Source of the DNA: Helicobacteraceae bacterium
GTDB lineage: Bacteria > Campylobacterota > Campylobacteria > Campylobacterales > Helicobacteraceae
NCBI GenBank assembly: GCA_900770765.1
Contig: CAAGLK010000067.1
Location: 1 to 22,329, forward strand
Direction: 5' to 3'
DNA length: 22,329 nucleotides
The translations under genes and the position numbers were made by a program. Under the pieces are notes generated by a model, which saw only the letters and a list, made by a program, of their open reading frames with translations, was not told the DNA's origin and made no database searches. Each line of letters begins with the position of its first letter. The first letter of the stretch is position 1. Shown here in pieces: positions 15,354-22,289 of the stretch.

Positions 15354-15948
15354 CTTCTGCTGGAGTATTTTGTGGCTGCGTTGGCGAGTTTTGTGGTAAA
15401 TTTAGGGTGGAATCCTCTTTTGATTCTTCTTTAAAAGGCGGTCCTTTTTGTAGCATTGCAGTTAGTATAGCTGCCTTTTGCGGAGTCATTTTCGCTAGAA
15501 TCTTACTCATAATTTTTGTATCAAGCGTATAAAGAATCTCTGCGGCTTCATTTTCTGGTAAATTTTCTAAAATCGCTGCGGATTTGGAATCCTTCATCGC
15601 TGTGTAAGTTTCGCCTACTTTACTTTGTGTAGCACCTTTAATTTCTTTTAAAATATTTTCATTTTTTTTAATTAATCGCTTAATTTGCTCTTCTTGTAAA
15701 TCCATTTCTTTTTGCTTCTGCACTAGAGCTAATTCTCTATTTTTTAAATCCGCTTCTTTTTGGTCTAGGACATTTTGGGTTGCAGTTTGTAGGGCTTGTA
15801 GGGCTTGTTGCTCGGCGTCAATTTTTTCAATTTCTTTTATAATCTCTGCCTTTCTTTGTTCAAAAATAATATTGCAGTCAATTACTTCGCATTGATTTTG
15901 TGCCATTAAAGCAGTGCAAAATGATAAAAAAAATATAAATTTTTTCAT
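15346..15948 (-). CDS. MotE/MgtE-N-like secreted coiled-coil protein, linked to flagella
   Basis: The 200-residue product has a signal peptide (about 1-16, cleavage near LMAQ), a long coiled coil (about 28-105), then a small helical MgtE-N/MotE-like domain (about 112-168: AAILENLPENEAAEILYTLDTKIMSKILAKMTP) and a Pro/Asn/Gln-rich tail. MotE proteins act in the periplasm on flagellar motor parts. In H. pylori the same place beside purA and a FliJ-like gene is held by HP0257, and in C. jejuni by Cj1496c. It overlaps the FliJ-like gene by 4 bp (ATGA), with AAGGAG 6 bp before the start. A role in stator or motor assembly is inferred from the family. Confidence 0.78.
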   Translation of the reverse strand: MKKFIFFLSFCTALMAQNQCEVIDCNIIFEQRKAEIIKEIEKIDAEQQALQALQTATQNVLDQKEADLKNRELALVQKQKEMDLQEEQIKRLIKKNENILKEIKGATQSKVGETYTAMKDSKSAAILENLPENEAAEILYTLDTKIMSKILAKMTPQKAAILTAMLQKGPPFKEESKEDSTLNLPQNSPTQPQNTPAEAM

Positions 15949-16376
15949 AAAAACTCCTTTTTATTTGCATAAAGCATTACAGATATTTCATCTAAATCTC
16001 TGCTTTCTTGCCTTTTTAATGCTTCTAGTCTTTTTTTAATTTCTAAATTATCTAAATATTTTGCCTTTTCGTAAGCTATATTTTCTGTTTTAAAAAGCTC
16101 TTGGAGTTGCCTTTTTTTCTGTTTTAAAAGTGCTAGTTCTTTTATTTTTAAATCAATTAAGGCTCTATATTCATCTTTATGATGGATAAAGGTTAAAACT
16201 GCTTGATAGATTCCACTTTTTGGTGTCTCTAGCGTGGCAAATTCTGCTATTAGTTTATCAATTTCGCCTTGTTTTGCGATAATTTCTTGTGCATTGCTTT
16301 GTAATTGCAGCTCTACTTCATCCAGCTTTTTTTTACAAAGCATTACAAGCGGAGTAAATTTAGTATTTATCGCCAT
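15945..16376 (-). CDS. fliJ: FliJ-like flagellar export chaperone
   Basis: The 143-residue product is almost entirely a long alpha-helical coiled coil, rich in Lys, Glu, Leu and Gln, with no signal or membrane segment. This is the FliJ pattern: FliJ forms the central stalk of the flagellar export ATPase and escorts chaperones. Sequence evidence alone is weak because coiled coils look alike; the position between purA and the MotE-like gene, as for H. pylori HP0256 (described as FliJ-like), is the main support. It starts 11 bp after the purA stop and overlaps the next gene by 4 bp, so the flagellar pair is read from the hisZ-purA transcript. The ribosome site is poor. Confidence 0.7.
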   Translation of the reverse strand: MAINTKFTPLVMLCKKKLDEVELQLQSNAQEIIAKQGEIDKLIAEFATLETPKSGIYQAVLTFIHHKDEYRALIDLKIKELALLKQKKRQLQELFKTENIAYEKAKYLDNLEIKKRLEALKRQESRDLDEISVMLYANKKEFL

Positions 16377-16387
16377 TTTAGATTCTA

Positions 16388-17647
16388 CTAATCCCTAAAA
16401 ATCGTATCTAGCCTATCTGGACTTGTTGAAATCATTTTAATTTTTACGCCGATAAATTCCTCTAGGCTTAAAATATAATCTTGTGCGTTTTGTGGTAAGC
16501 CTTTAAACTCTCTTACGCCTTGTGTTTTATCCCAGCCTTTATAAGTTTTATACACAGGAGTAACTTTACTTAAATCGCTTGGGAATTCGCTTAATTCCAC
16601 TCCATTTTTATCTTTATAAGCTACGCATACTTTTATTTCACTAAAGCCATCTAAAACATCAAGTTTCATCATAGATAATACGCTTACACCATTAATGCGA
16701 CAAGCATATTTAACAGCCATCGCATCAAGCCACCCACATCGCCTTTTTCGCCCTGTTGTTACGCCAAACTCGCCGCCTTTTTGACATAAAAGTTCGCCTA
16801 TTTCACCATTATCTTCTGTAGGAAATGGTCCATTACCCACTCTAGTGCAATATGCCTTTGTGATTCCAATAATCTCTCCTAAATCGCGCGGTGCGATTCC
16901 TGTGCCGCTACAAGCTCCAGCGGCTGTTGTAGTAGAGCTTGTTACAAATGGATAAGTGCCAAAATCCACATCCAGCATACTTCCTTGCGCACCCTCGCAT
17001 AGAATTTTTTTGTTTTCATCCATAGCTTTCCATAGCATATTTGTAGTATTTGTTAAAAGTGGAACTAAGGATTGTGCGTAAGAATCTAACTCTGCTTTTA
17101 ATTCGCTAAAGGTTGGAATCTCAATTTCTACGCCACTTTTTGCTAAGGATTCCAGCTTTTCTAGCACTTTTTGCGCTAGGCTTTGCGTATCTTTTAACTC
17201 TTCAGCTCTAATTCCTTTACGAGAAATTTTATCTGTATAAGCTGGACCTATTCCCTTACCTGTGGTGCCTATTGCCTTTTTTGCGTTTTTTTCGCTTAAT
17301 TTATCTAAAATCTCATGATAAGATAAAATTAAATGTGCTTTTGTGCTAATAAATAGCCTATCTTTTAAGCTGCCATACATCGCTTCAAATTGCTTCATTT
17401 CCGCAATTAACGCACTAGGGCTAATTACTACGCCATTACCTATAATATTTTTACACTTAGGATATAAAATCCCAGATGGAATTAAATGTAAGGCGTATTT
17501 TTTACCATCTACGACAATTGTGTGTCCAGCATTATGTCCGCCCTGATATCGCACGACAAAATCATAATTATGTGCCAATAAATCCACCATTTTACCCTTA
17601 CCCTCATCGCCCCATTGAATCCCTACGATTAAATCTGCTTTACGCAC
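16388..17647 (-). CDS. purA: Adenylosuccinate synthetase
   Basis: PurA joins IMP and aspartate using GTP, the first committed step to AMP. The protein has the family's GIQWGDEGKGKMVDLL start with the catalytic Asp, GGHNAGHT with the catalytic His, GTTGKGIGP near 128, EGAQGSMLDVDFGTYPFVTSS in the middle, GRKRRCGWLD near 300, and the late STSPDRLDTI. I chose GTG at 17647 (419 residues): AAGGAG sits 5-6 bp before it and the protein then begins MRKADLIVGIQWG, as relatives do. A GTG at 17653 would touch the ribosome site. The 5' end overlaps hisZ by 8 bp, so the two are coupled. Identification is firm. Confidence 0.96.
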   Translation of the reverse strand: MRKADLIVGIQWGDEGKGKMVDLLAHNYDFVVRYQGGHNAGHTIVVDGKKYALHLIPSGILYPKCKNIIGNGVVISPSALIAEMKQFEAMYGSLKDRLFISTKAHLILSYHEILDKLSEKNAKKAIGTTGKGIGPAYTDKISRKGIRAEELKDTQSLAQKVLEKLESLAKSGVEIEIPTFSELKAELDSYAQSLVPLLTNTTNMLWKAMDENKKILCEGAQGSMLDVDFGTYPFVTSSTTTAAGACSGTGIAPRDLGEIIGITKAYCTRVGNGPFPTEDNGEIGELLCQKGGEFGVTTGRKRRCGWLDAMAVKYACRINGVSVLSMMKLDVLDGFSEIKVCVAYKDKNGVELSEFPSDLSKVTPVYKTYKGWDKTQGVREFKGLPQNAQDYILSLEEFIGVKIKMISTSPDRLDTIFRD

Positions 17648-18503
17648 CAACACTCCTTAAATAAGTTAATAAATCATCACTATAGATTCCAAATCCGCTT
17701 CCATTTTGCTCTAGTAGCTCATATTCTCCGCCTAAAATTAGCGTAGAATTTCTCGCAAAGAATCTAAAAAATAGCCCTGTGTAATATTTCATAGGCGCAT
17801 AATAAAGTGGTGAAACAAGGCAGTTTTTATAAACTTTACCAGCTTTTGTAGCTAAAGAATTAAGCTGTTCTAATGCGTCCTTTAAAACTTGTGGAATCTC
17901 GTTTTTTTGTAAAAAATTTTCTAAAGATTCCACGCAATTTATTTTTAAAAGCTCTTTTAAAAGCGGATGTGCATTTTCTATAGCCCATACATCAATTTTC
18001 TCAAATGCCGCAAGTGGAATCTTAAAAAGATTAGCACAAATTTGTGGAATCTTTACGCTTGCAATTTGTAAAAAAAGCTCATTATGTGAATTTTCAAAGC
18101 TATTTAAAATCTCTAAAGATATGGATATAAAGGGCATAATATCGCAATTTTCTAAATTTTCTACGCCAATTTGATTAATTTCTGTAGTAGGATAAACAAA
18201 AATAGGCTGGATGTAAAACCATTTTTTACTGATTCCAGCATTTAGATGTGGGGCTAAAAGACGCATAGTATCAATTGTGGAATCGTTCCTTAAGGCGATT
18301 TGATGATTATGCTCGTTATTTGTGCGGACGACCTCGCGGCTGTTTTTTTGATGTTGCAAATATGCAAAAGTGGGGGTTACAATTTCTAAGTAGCCGTTTT
18401 TTTCTAAAATTTCACTAGCTTTAGATTCTAATAAACGCTTTAATTTTGCATCTTTACCAAAATAAAGTTTGCAGCCTTGCGGAATCTCATGGCTTAAAAT
18501 CAC
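17640..18503 (-). CDS. hisZ: ATP phosphoribosyltransferase regulatory subunit HisZ-like
   Basis: HisZ is a catalytically dead relative of histidyl-tRNA synthetase that activates the short form of HisG, the first enzyme of histidine synthesis. The 287-residue product has the class II synthetase core: motif-2-like QIALRNDSTIDTMRLL at about 68-83 and a late GGEYELL strand like the HisS/HisZ C-terminal core, but no anticodon-binding domain, and it is far shorter than HisS. The start is GTG with AAGGGA upstream. It precedes purA with an overlap, an arrangement also seen in Campylobacter. No hisG is in the window, and a synthetase-like protein with another role remains possible. Confidence 0.82.
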   Translation of the reverse strand: MILSHEIPQGCKLYFGKDAKLKRLLESKASEILEKNGYLEIVTPTFAYLQHQKNSREVVRTNNEHNHQIALRNDSTIDTMRLLAPHLNAGISKKWFYIQPIFVYPTTEINQIGVENLENCDIMPFISISLEILNSFENSHNELFLQIASVKIPQICANLFKIPLAAFEKIDVWAIENAHPLLKELLKINCVESLENFLQKNEIPQVLKDALEQLNSLATKAGKVYKNCLVSPLYYAPMKYYTGLFFRFFARNSTLILGGEYELLEQNGSGFGIYSDDLLTYLRSVGA

Positions 18504-18533
18504 GCTTTCCCTTAATTTTGATTTAAAAATTGC

Positions 18534-18542
18534 ATTGTATCA
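18534..18542 (-). promoter_or_regulatory. Extended -10 promoter for hisZ-purA-fliJ-motE
   Basis: On the leftward strand TGATACAAT (18542-18534) is a TGN-extended -10 in the 51-bp gap after the pseudopilin operon. The predicted start near 18527 leaves about 24 nt to the hisZ GTG. It suggests the hisZ operon has its own promoter as well as possible read-through from the pseudopilin genes. Confidence 0.5.
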
Positions 18543-18554
18543 CAAATACATTGG

Positions 18555-18956
18555 CTATAAGTTTAAAATAAAGTTGCGTCTTGTGGAAAATTCTTGCAAA
18601 AATTCTTTTTTAGAATCTAAAAATTTGCCATAAATATCTATAAAATAAAATTCATATTGTGGATAAAGCTGTGCTTTTTCTAGCTTTTTTATAATGCAAA
18701 TATAAGAATAATCGCCTATTGTAAAATTTAGCTCTAAAAAGTCATTATTTAAGCCTTGCATTTTAAGGCGTTCTTTTATCTTTTCTTTTACGCTAATTGT
18801 GTGTAAATCTAGCCAAAGTAGCTTTGTCTCTAGGCGTTTTAAATCTACATTTTTACTTTCTGTTTTTATGCTTAAAATCATAAATAAAGAGCCTAGAATA
18901 ATGAGCAAAATTAGCGGAAGCAGAATTCCACCTTTTTTATACTTATAAAATTTCAT
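18555..18956 (-). CDS. GspK/PilX-like minor pseudopilin
   Basis: A longer frame begins at 19022, but the ATG at 18956, 2 bp after the stop of the preceding gene, gives a sensible 133-residue protein beginning MKFYKYKKGG. The short basic leader ends in Gly-Gly before a hydrophobic helix (ILLPLILLIILGSLFMIL), as in type IV prepilins, but the usual Glu at position 5 is missing. Absence of E5 is typical of GspK and is also seen in some PilX-type minor pilins, which cap pseudopili or pili. The rest is a short globular domain I do not recognise. It is third in an operon of pseudopilin-like genes. Much shorter than true GspK. Confidence 0.68.
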   Translation of the reverse strand: MKFYKYKKGGILLPLILLIILGSLFMILSIKTESKNVDLKRLETKLLWLDLHTISVKEKIKERLKMQGLNNDFLELNFTIGDYSYICIIKKLEKAQLYPQYEFYFIDIYGKFLDSKKEFLQEFSTRRNFILNL

Positions 18957-18958
18957 AT

Positions 18959-19762
18959 TTAGCTTTCTAAATTCGTTACTATGCTTGAGAAGCATTGAGT
19001 ATTTAGTGGATTTTTTACACAAATTTTAAGCCATATTCCAAGTGAATCTTGCCAGATAAAAGCATCTTCAAAATTATCTAAAATCAATAATTTTTGCGTG
19101 GAATCTTTTAGCAAAATTTCATTGCTAAATTCTAAAATTTTAGGCGATTTTAAATAATAAATTTTTGGAGCTATTTGTGGTGCGGCGGCTAAATTTTTAA
19201 AAATAGGTGGAGTCTCTAGGGATAGGCTGTGTGCGTTTAAAGTTAGGATTCTACCTTTATAAGTGTTGTTATAAAAATCTTGTGGTGAAATGAAGGTGGC
19301 TGTTTTTATTAGTGCAAATTCTGGCGGATTTTGATAGATTTTACACTTTTGATTTAAGTTAGGATTCCATTGTGCTTTTATTGGGATAAAATCTAGGGTT
19401 AAATTAGTGGAGATTTTCATAGAATCTATATTAAAAAACTCTTGCAAACAAGGCAAGGCATAATTTGTAAAAAGTGCGAAACTTTGTGGCTTTTTATAAA
19501 AAATTAGAGAGTGGTTTTTTATGCTTTGTGGTGTGTTTTTTAGCGGCATAAAATCATAGCTTATGCTATCAAAATAGGCGTTTTCTAATAGTTTTTTGAT
19601 TTGAAATAACGCATTTTGTGCGTTTTGTGTTTGCAAAAGGGAGCTTGTGTTAAATTTATAGTTTTCTATGATTTTTAAAAATATGCTTTGTGCTAAGAAG
19701 GCAAAAATACCAAACGAAAATAAAACAAATAAAATTTCAATTAAGCTGAAGGCTTTTTTCAT
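18959..19762 (-). CDS. GspJ/PilW-like prepilin-type pseudopilin
   Basis: The 267-residue product begins MKKAFSLIEILFVLFSFGIF: a very short basic leader, a prepilin-peptidase site (A before FSLIE), Glu at mature position 5, and the long hydrophobic N-terminal helix. The globular part is large, as in GspJ or PilW. It has cysteines at LPCLQEF, QKCKIY, KICVKN and TQCFSS that could pair in the periplasm. It overlaps the preceding pseudopilin by 4 bp (ATGA) and is followed after 2 bp by the E5-less one. In the Cts system, pseudopilins CtsG and CtsT are needed for DNA uptake; orthology to either cannot be settled from this sequence. Confidence 0.82.
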   Translation of the reverse strand: MKKAFSLIEILFVLFSFGIFAFLAQSIFLKIIENYKFNTSSLLQTQNAQNALFQIKKLLENAYFDSISYDFMPLKNTPQSIKNHSLIFYKKPQSFALFTNYALPCLQEFFNIDSMKISTNLTLDFIPIKAQWNPNLNQKCKIYQNPPEFALIKTATFISPQDFYNNTYKGRILTLNAHSLSLETPPIFKNLAAAPQIAPKIYYLKSPKILEFSNEILLKDSTQKLLILDNFEDAFIWQDSLGIWLKICVKNPLNTQCFSSIVTNLES

Positions 19763-19995
19763 TTTTTAGCACTTAATTGTGTGGCGGTAAAAAATGGTAA
19801 AAATGAGAGTGTATTTGTATGAAAAACGCAAGATTCTGCTAATTTGTTGCAAGTGGTGAGCTGTAATTGCTGTGGTGTGCTGGCTGTGATTTTTGTCTCT
19901 GCTATTTTAAAAAATGAGATAATTATAATTCCTAAAAAAGATAAGAGTAATAAAAATTCTAAAAGCATAAAGCCGCCACTTTTTTTAAAAAACAC
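19759..19995 (-). CDS. Short GspI/PilV-like prepilin-type pseudopilin
   Basis: A longer frame opens at a TTG at 20061 with no ribosome site. A GTG at 19995 with AGGA 6 bp upstream gives a 78-residue protein with an eight-residue leader MFFKKSGG, then FMLLEFLLLLSFLGIIIISF: the Gly before Phe cleavage site, Glu at position 5 and the hydrophobic helix of type IV pilin-like proteins. Only about 45 residues follow the helix, with a Cys pair (TTCNKLAESC). It is the first gene of the three-gene pseudopilin operon, divergent from the GspL-like operon 82 bp away. It may be the major or an I-type subunit; the shortness argues for minor. Confidence 0.75.
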   Translation of the reverse strand: MFFKKSGGFMLLEFLLLLSFLGIIIISFFKIAETKITASTPQQLQLTTCNKLAESCVFHTNTLSFLPFFTATQLSAKK

Positions 19996-20017
19996 TAAGA
20001 ATCCTAAAATATGTATT

Positions 20018-20046
20018 TTGACAATTTTTAAGTAAAACTTTAAAAT
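20018..20046 (+). promoter_or_regulatory. Near-consensus promoter TTGACA-N17-TAAAAT for the GspL-like operon
   Basis: TTGACA (20018-20023), a 17-bp spacer and TAAAAT (20041-20046) lie in the 82-bp divergent gap. The predicted start is near 20053, leaving about 25 nt to the TTG start at 20078. A full -35 is uncommon for this phylum, whose housekeeping sigma factor usually ignores that site. It may set a higher level for this operon than for the pseudopilins facing the other way. Confidence 0.6.
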
Positions 20047-20077
20047 TTTAAATTTTAGCAAAAGTTGGGGGCGTAAT

Positions 20078-21151
20078 TTGCAAGATTTAGAAAAATTTAT
20101 TTGTGTTAATTTAGAACATTTTATTTTTTATCCTTTGCGTTTAAAATCTTTAGAGATTCCGCAAGATAAAGAGATAAGGGATTTTTTAGAGGAAAAGTGC
20201 TGCACTCTTTTAAATTTAGATAAAAAAGAAGAATATTTTTTACATTATTGCTTTGTAGATTCCACTTATTATTGTCTTTTATGTCCTAAAAATGCTTTAA
20301 AACAATATGTTAAAAGTAGTAAAGATTATGCAAGTCATTATTGTTTTTTATGTGCTTCTTTAGCTAAGGATTCTAAAGAAGAGCAATATTTTTTAATGCT
20401 AGATTCCTTTAAAATATGGTGTGTTGTGGGGTATAAAAATGGCTCACTTTTAAAGCTGGAGTGGTTTTTAGACTTTAATAAAATGCTGGAATCTTTAAGG
20501 GAAAAGCGAGACTTTATTTTGTTAAAGACGCCTTTTTTAACGCAAGATGATTTTAAAAATTTAAATGAATTTTCTTATAAAACAATGGAATTAGATAAAT
20601 TACAATGCGATGGAAAATACAATTTTAATCCTTTAGAAAAAGAGCTTTCTTTATGGAATAGCACTTTAGGAAAACTTATAAAATCATTTTTGCTTGGAGC
20701 AGTTTTAGGTGGAATCTCATTTTTTATTTTATTTATTTTAAATGCGACTAAAGATAGAGAGATTCAAAGTTTAAGAGAGCTTAAAGAATCCAAAATTAAT
20801 GAAATTAAAGATAGAGAAAAAAGTTTAAGCGATACAGAATTAAACGCAATAACGCTAAGCGAAAAATTAGAAAATTTAAAAGCACAATTTAGCGTAAATG
20901 CAGAGATTTTAAAAAGCACAAATACTTCATTTTATGGATTAGAATTTTTTCAAAACTATCAGCAATTTTTAGAAGAAAATAATATAAAAATCGCTTATTT
21001 TTATGCGGATTCTAGCGAGGTTCATTTACTGCTTTTTGGTAAAAATTCTTTAGAATTTTTAAGCATTTTAGAGCAAGTTTATAAAATTAATAACTTTAAA
21101 AAATATAATGACTTTTTTTGGATTGAGATTCTAACTTCACAAGGGGAATAA
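20078..21151 (+). CDS. GspL/PilN-like inner-membrane assembly protein with two CxxC motifs (possible CtsX counterpart)
   Basis: The 357-residue product has a cytoplasmic N-terminal region (1-200), one membrane segment (about 203-222), a coiled coil (about 225-285) and a small periplasmic alpha/beta domain. This topology is that of GspL/PilN-type proteins linking the cytoplasmic ATPase to the periplasmic complex. The N-terminal region is rich in cysteine: C41-C42, C58, C66-x2-C69, C89-x2-C92, with H57 and H88 before C58 and C89, a possible metal site. The start is TTG with a G-rich stretch upstream. PilO-like and PilP-like genes follow with no gap. C. jejuni CtsX holds a comparable role, but I cannot confirm orthology. 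Confidence 0.68.
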   Translation: MQDLEKFICVNLEHFIFYPLRLKSLEIPQDKEIRDFLEEKCCTLLNLDKKEEYFLHYCFVDSTYYCLLCPKNALKQYVKSSKDYASHYCFLCASLAKDSKEEQYFLMLDSFKIWCVVGYKNGSLLKLEWFLDFNKMLESLREKRDFILLKTPFLTQDDFKNLNEFSYKTMELDKLQCDGKYNFNPLEKELSLWNSTLGKLIKSFLLGAVLGGISFFILFILNATKDREIQSLRELKESKINEIKDREKSLSDTELNAITLSEKLENLKAQFSVNAEILKSTNTSFYGLEFFQNYQQFLEENNIKIAYFYADSSEVHLLLFGKNSLEFLSILEQVYKINNFKKYNDFFWIEILTSQGE

Positions 21152-21727
21152 ATGCAAAGAATTTTAAAAAAAATAGAAAATTTTTTAATACAAAGAAATA
21201 GGCGAGAAATTATACTTTTAAGCATTATTTGTTTTGCTTGTGGTTGGATTTTATTTTTTAATACATTAAGCGATTTTAGCGATAAATTGGAGTTTAAAAA
21301 AACGCAGCTAGTAGCATTACAAAATGAGATTTTAACGCTAGAAAATCATTTAAACACAAAATTACATTTACAAAATAATCTAAAGCCGCTGCAATCTTTA
21401 CAAAACGCAATTAATACAATGCAGATGCAAATTAGACTGCAAGAGCAGCAAATAGAATCATTAAATCAAAAATTTGGAATTTATTTTTTAGATGAAATTG
21501 CAAGAAAAAATTCATTAAAAGATTTAAAAATTATTAAAGAAAATGAAATTATATTTTTAGAAGCTAAAGCAAACTTTAATAATTTATCGGCGTTTTTTAA
21601 TAGCTTTTTAAAACAATCAAATTTAGAAATAAAAACGCTTTTTATATATCCAAATTTAGAAATTAAAATGCTAGAAATTTATAGTAATTTTGCTCCTAAA
21701 AATACAAATTTTTTAAGAGAACAATAA
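21152..21727 (+). CDS. PilO/GspM-like alignment-subcomplex protein
   Basis: The function is inferred from architecture. The 191-residue product has a basic cytoplasmic tail, one membrane segment (about 21-38), a coiled coil (about 42-108) and a small alpha/beta C-terminal domain (about 110-175). This is the layout of PilO, GspM and MshJ, which pair with PilN or GspL in the inner membrane. It starts directly after the stop of the GspL-like gene and its stop overlaps the next start (TAATG), so the three genes are tightly coupled. No catalytic motif is visible. Confidence 0.7.
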   Translation: MQRILKKIENFLIQRNRREIILLSIICFACGWILFFNTLSDFSDKLEFKKTQLVALQNEILTLENHLNTKLHLQNNLKPLQSLQNAINTMQMQIRLQEQQIESLNQKFGIYFLDEIARKNSLKDLKIIKENEIIFLEAKANFNNLSAFFNSFLKQSNLEIKTLFIYPNLEIKMLEIYSNFAPKNTNFLREQ

Positions 21728-22023
21728 TGAAAACTTTATTAATTTTTTTATTAGCATTTCAAATAGTTTTTTGCGACCCTTTTTATTATGGTAATTCTTT
21801 AAATACACAAAAAGACCAAGAGTTAAAATTGCTTGGAATCTTTAATAAAAAAGCAAATTTAAATGGCAAATGGATAAATATTAATGAGAATTTTACACAC
21901 AATGAAAAATCGCTAAAACTTATAGATATTAAAAATTCTTGTGCTATTTTGCAAGAAAAAAACAAGAAAAAACCACTAAAAATATGCTTTGCAAAAACAA
22001 AAATAATAAAAATTAATGATTAG
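21727..22023 (+). CDS. PilP/GspC-like small periplasmic protein (CtsR-like)
   Basis: The 98-residue product has a signal peptide (about 1-16, LLIFLLAFQIVFC) and then a single small beta domain: ELKLLGIFNKKANLNGKWI, LKLIDI, CAILQEKNKKKPLKI. That spacing of short strands and the ING/LNG-type turn resemble the HR domain of GspC and PilP, which bind the secretin N domain. C. jejuni CtsR is a similarly small protein beside the secretin gene; here the secretin lies 11 kb away. Cys16 could allow lipid attachment, but the site is not a good lipobox. Last gene of its operon, convergent with the tRNA genes. Confidence 0.65.
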   Translation: MKTLLIFLLAFQIVFCDPFYYGNSLNTQKDQELKLLGIFNKKANLNGKWININENFTHNEKSLKLIDIKNSCAILQEKNKKKPLKICFAKTKIIKIND

Positions 22024-22090
22024 GATTCTATTAAACTTGTTAAATCTATTATTTGTAGCTTTATAAAATGATGTTAATTATTTAAAAAAG

Positions 22091-22167
22091 TGGCGGAACG
22101 GACGGGGCTCGAACCCGCGACCCCCTGCGTGACAGGCAGGTATTCTAACCAACTGAACTACCGCTCC
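22091..22167 (-). tRNA. tRNA-Asp (anticodon GTC)
   Basis: Read leftwards, this is a 77-nt cloverleaf with encoded CCA. The acceptor stem GGAGCGG pairs with CCGTTCC (one G-U), the anticodon arm CCTGC-CTGTCAC-GCAGG shows GTC, and the T arm contains GGTTCGAGCCC. It is the last gene of a leftward tRNA array with Val and probable Glu. Confidence 0.97.
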
Positions 22168-22191
22168 ACAATGCGTCCAAACGCTAAAAAG

Positions 22192-22267
22192 TGGTGGTCG
22201 CTACAAGACTCGAACTTGTGACATCCACCTTGTAAGGGTGGCGCTCTACCAACTGAGCTAAGCGACC
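22192..22267 (-). tRNA. tRNA-Val (anticodon TAC)
   Basis: Read leftwards, a 76-nt cloverleaf with encoded CCA. The acceptor stem GGTCGCT pairs perfectly with AGCGACC, the D arm contains AGCTCAGTTGGTAGAGC, the anticodon loop shows TAC within CCACC-CTTACAA-GGTGG, and the T loop is GTTCGAGTC. It lies 24 bp upstream of tRNA-Asp. Confidence 0.97.
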
Positions 22268-22289
22268 AAAAAGGAAAATCAAATAAAAG

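Noticed and set aside
18957..19022. N-terminal 22-codon extension of the GspK-like gene
   Set aside because: It overlaps the preceding pseudopilin gene and places charged sequence before the leader; the ATG at 18956 gives a normal prepilin leader and a 2-bp gap.
19996..20061. N-terminal extension of the GspI-like pseudopilin from a TTG at 20061
   Set aside because: No ribosome site, and it would run through the divergent promoter; the GTG at 19995 has AGGA at proper spacing and gives an eight-residue leader.
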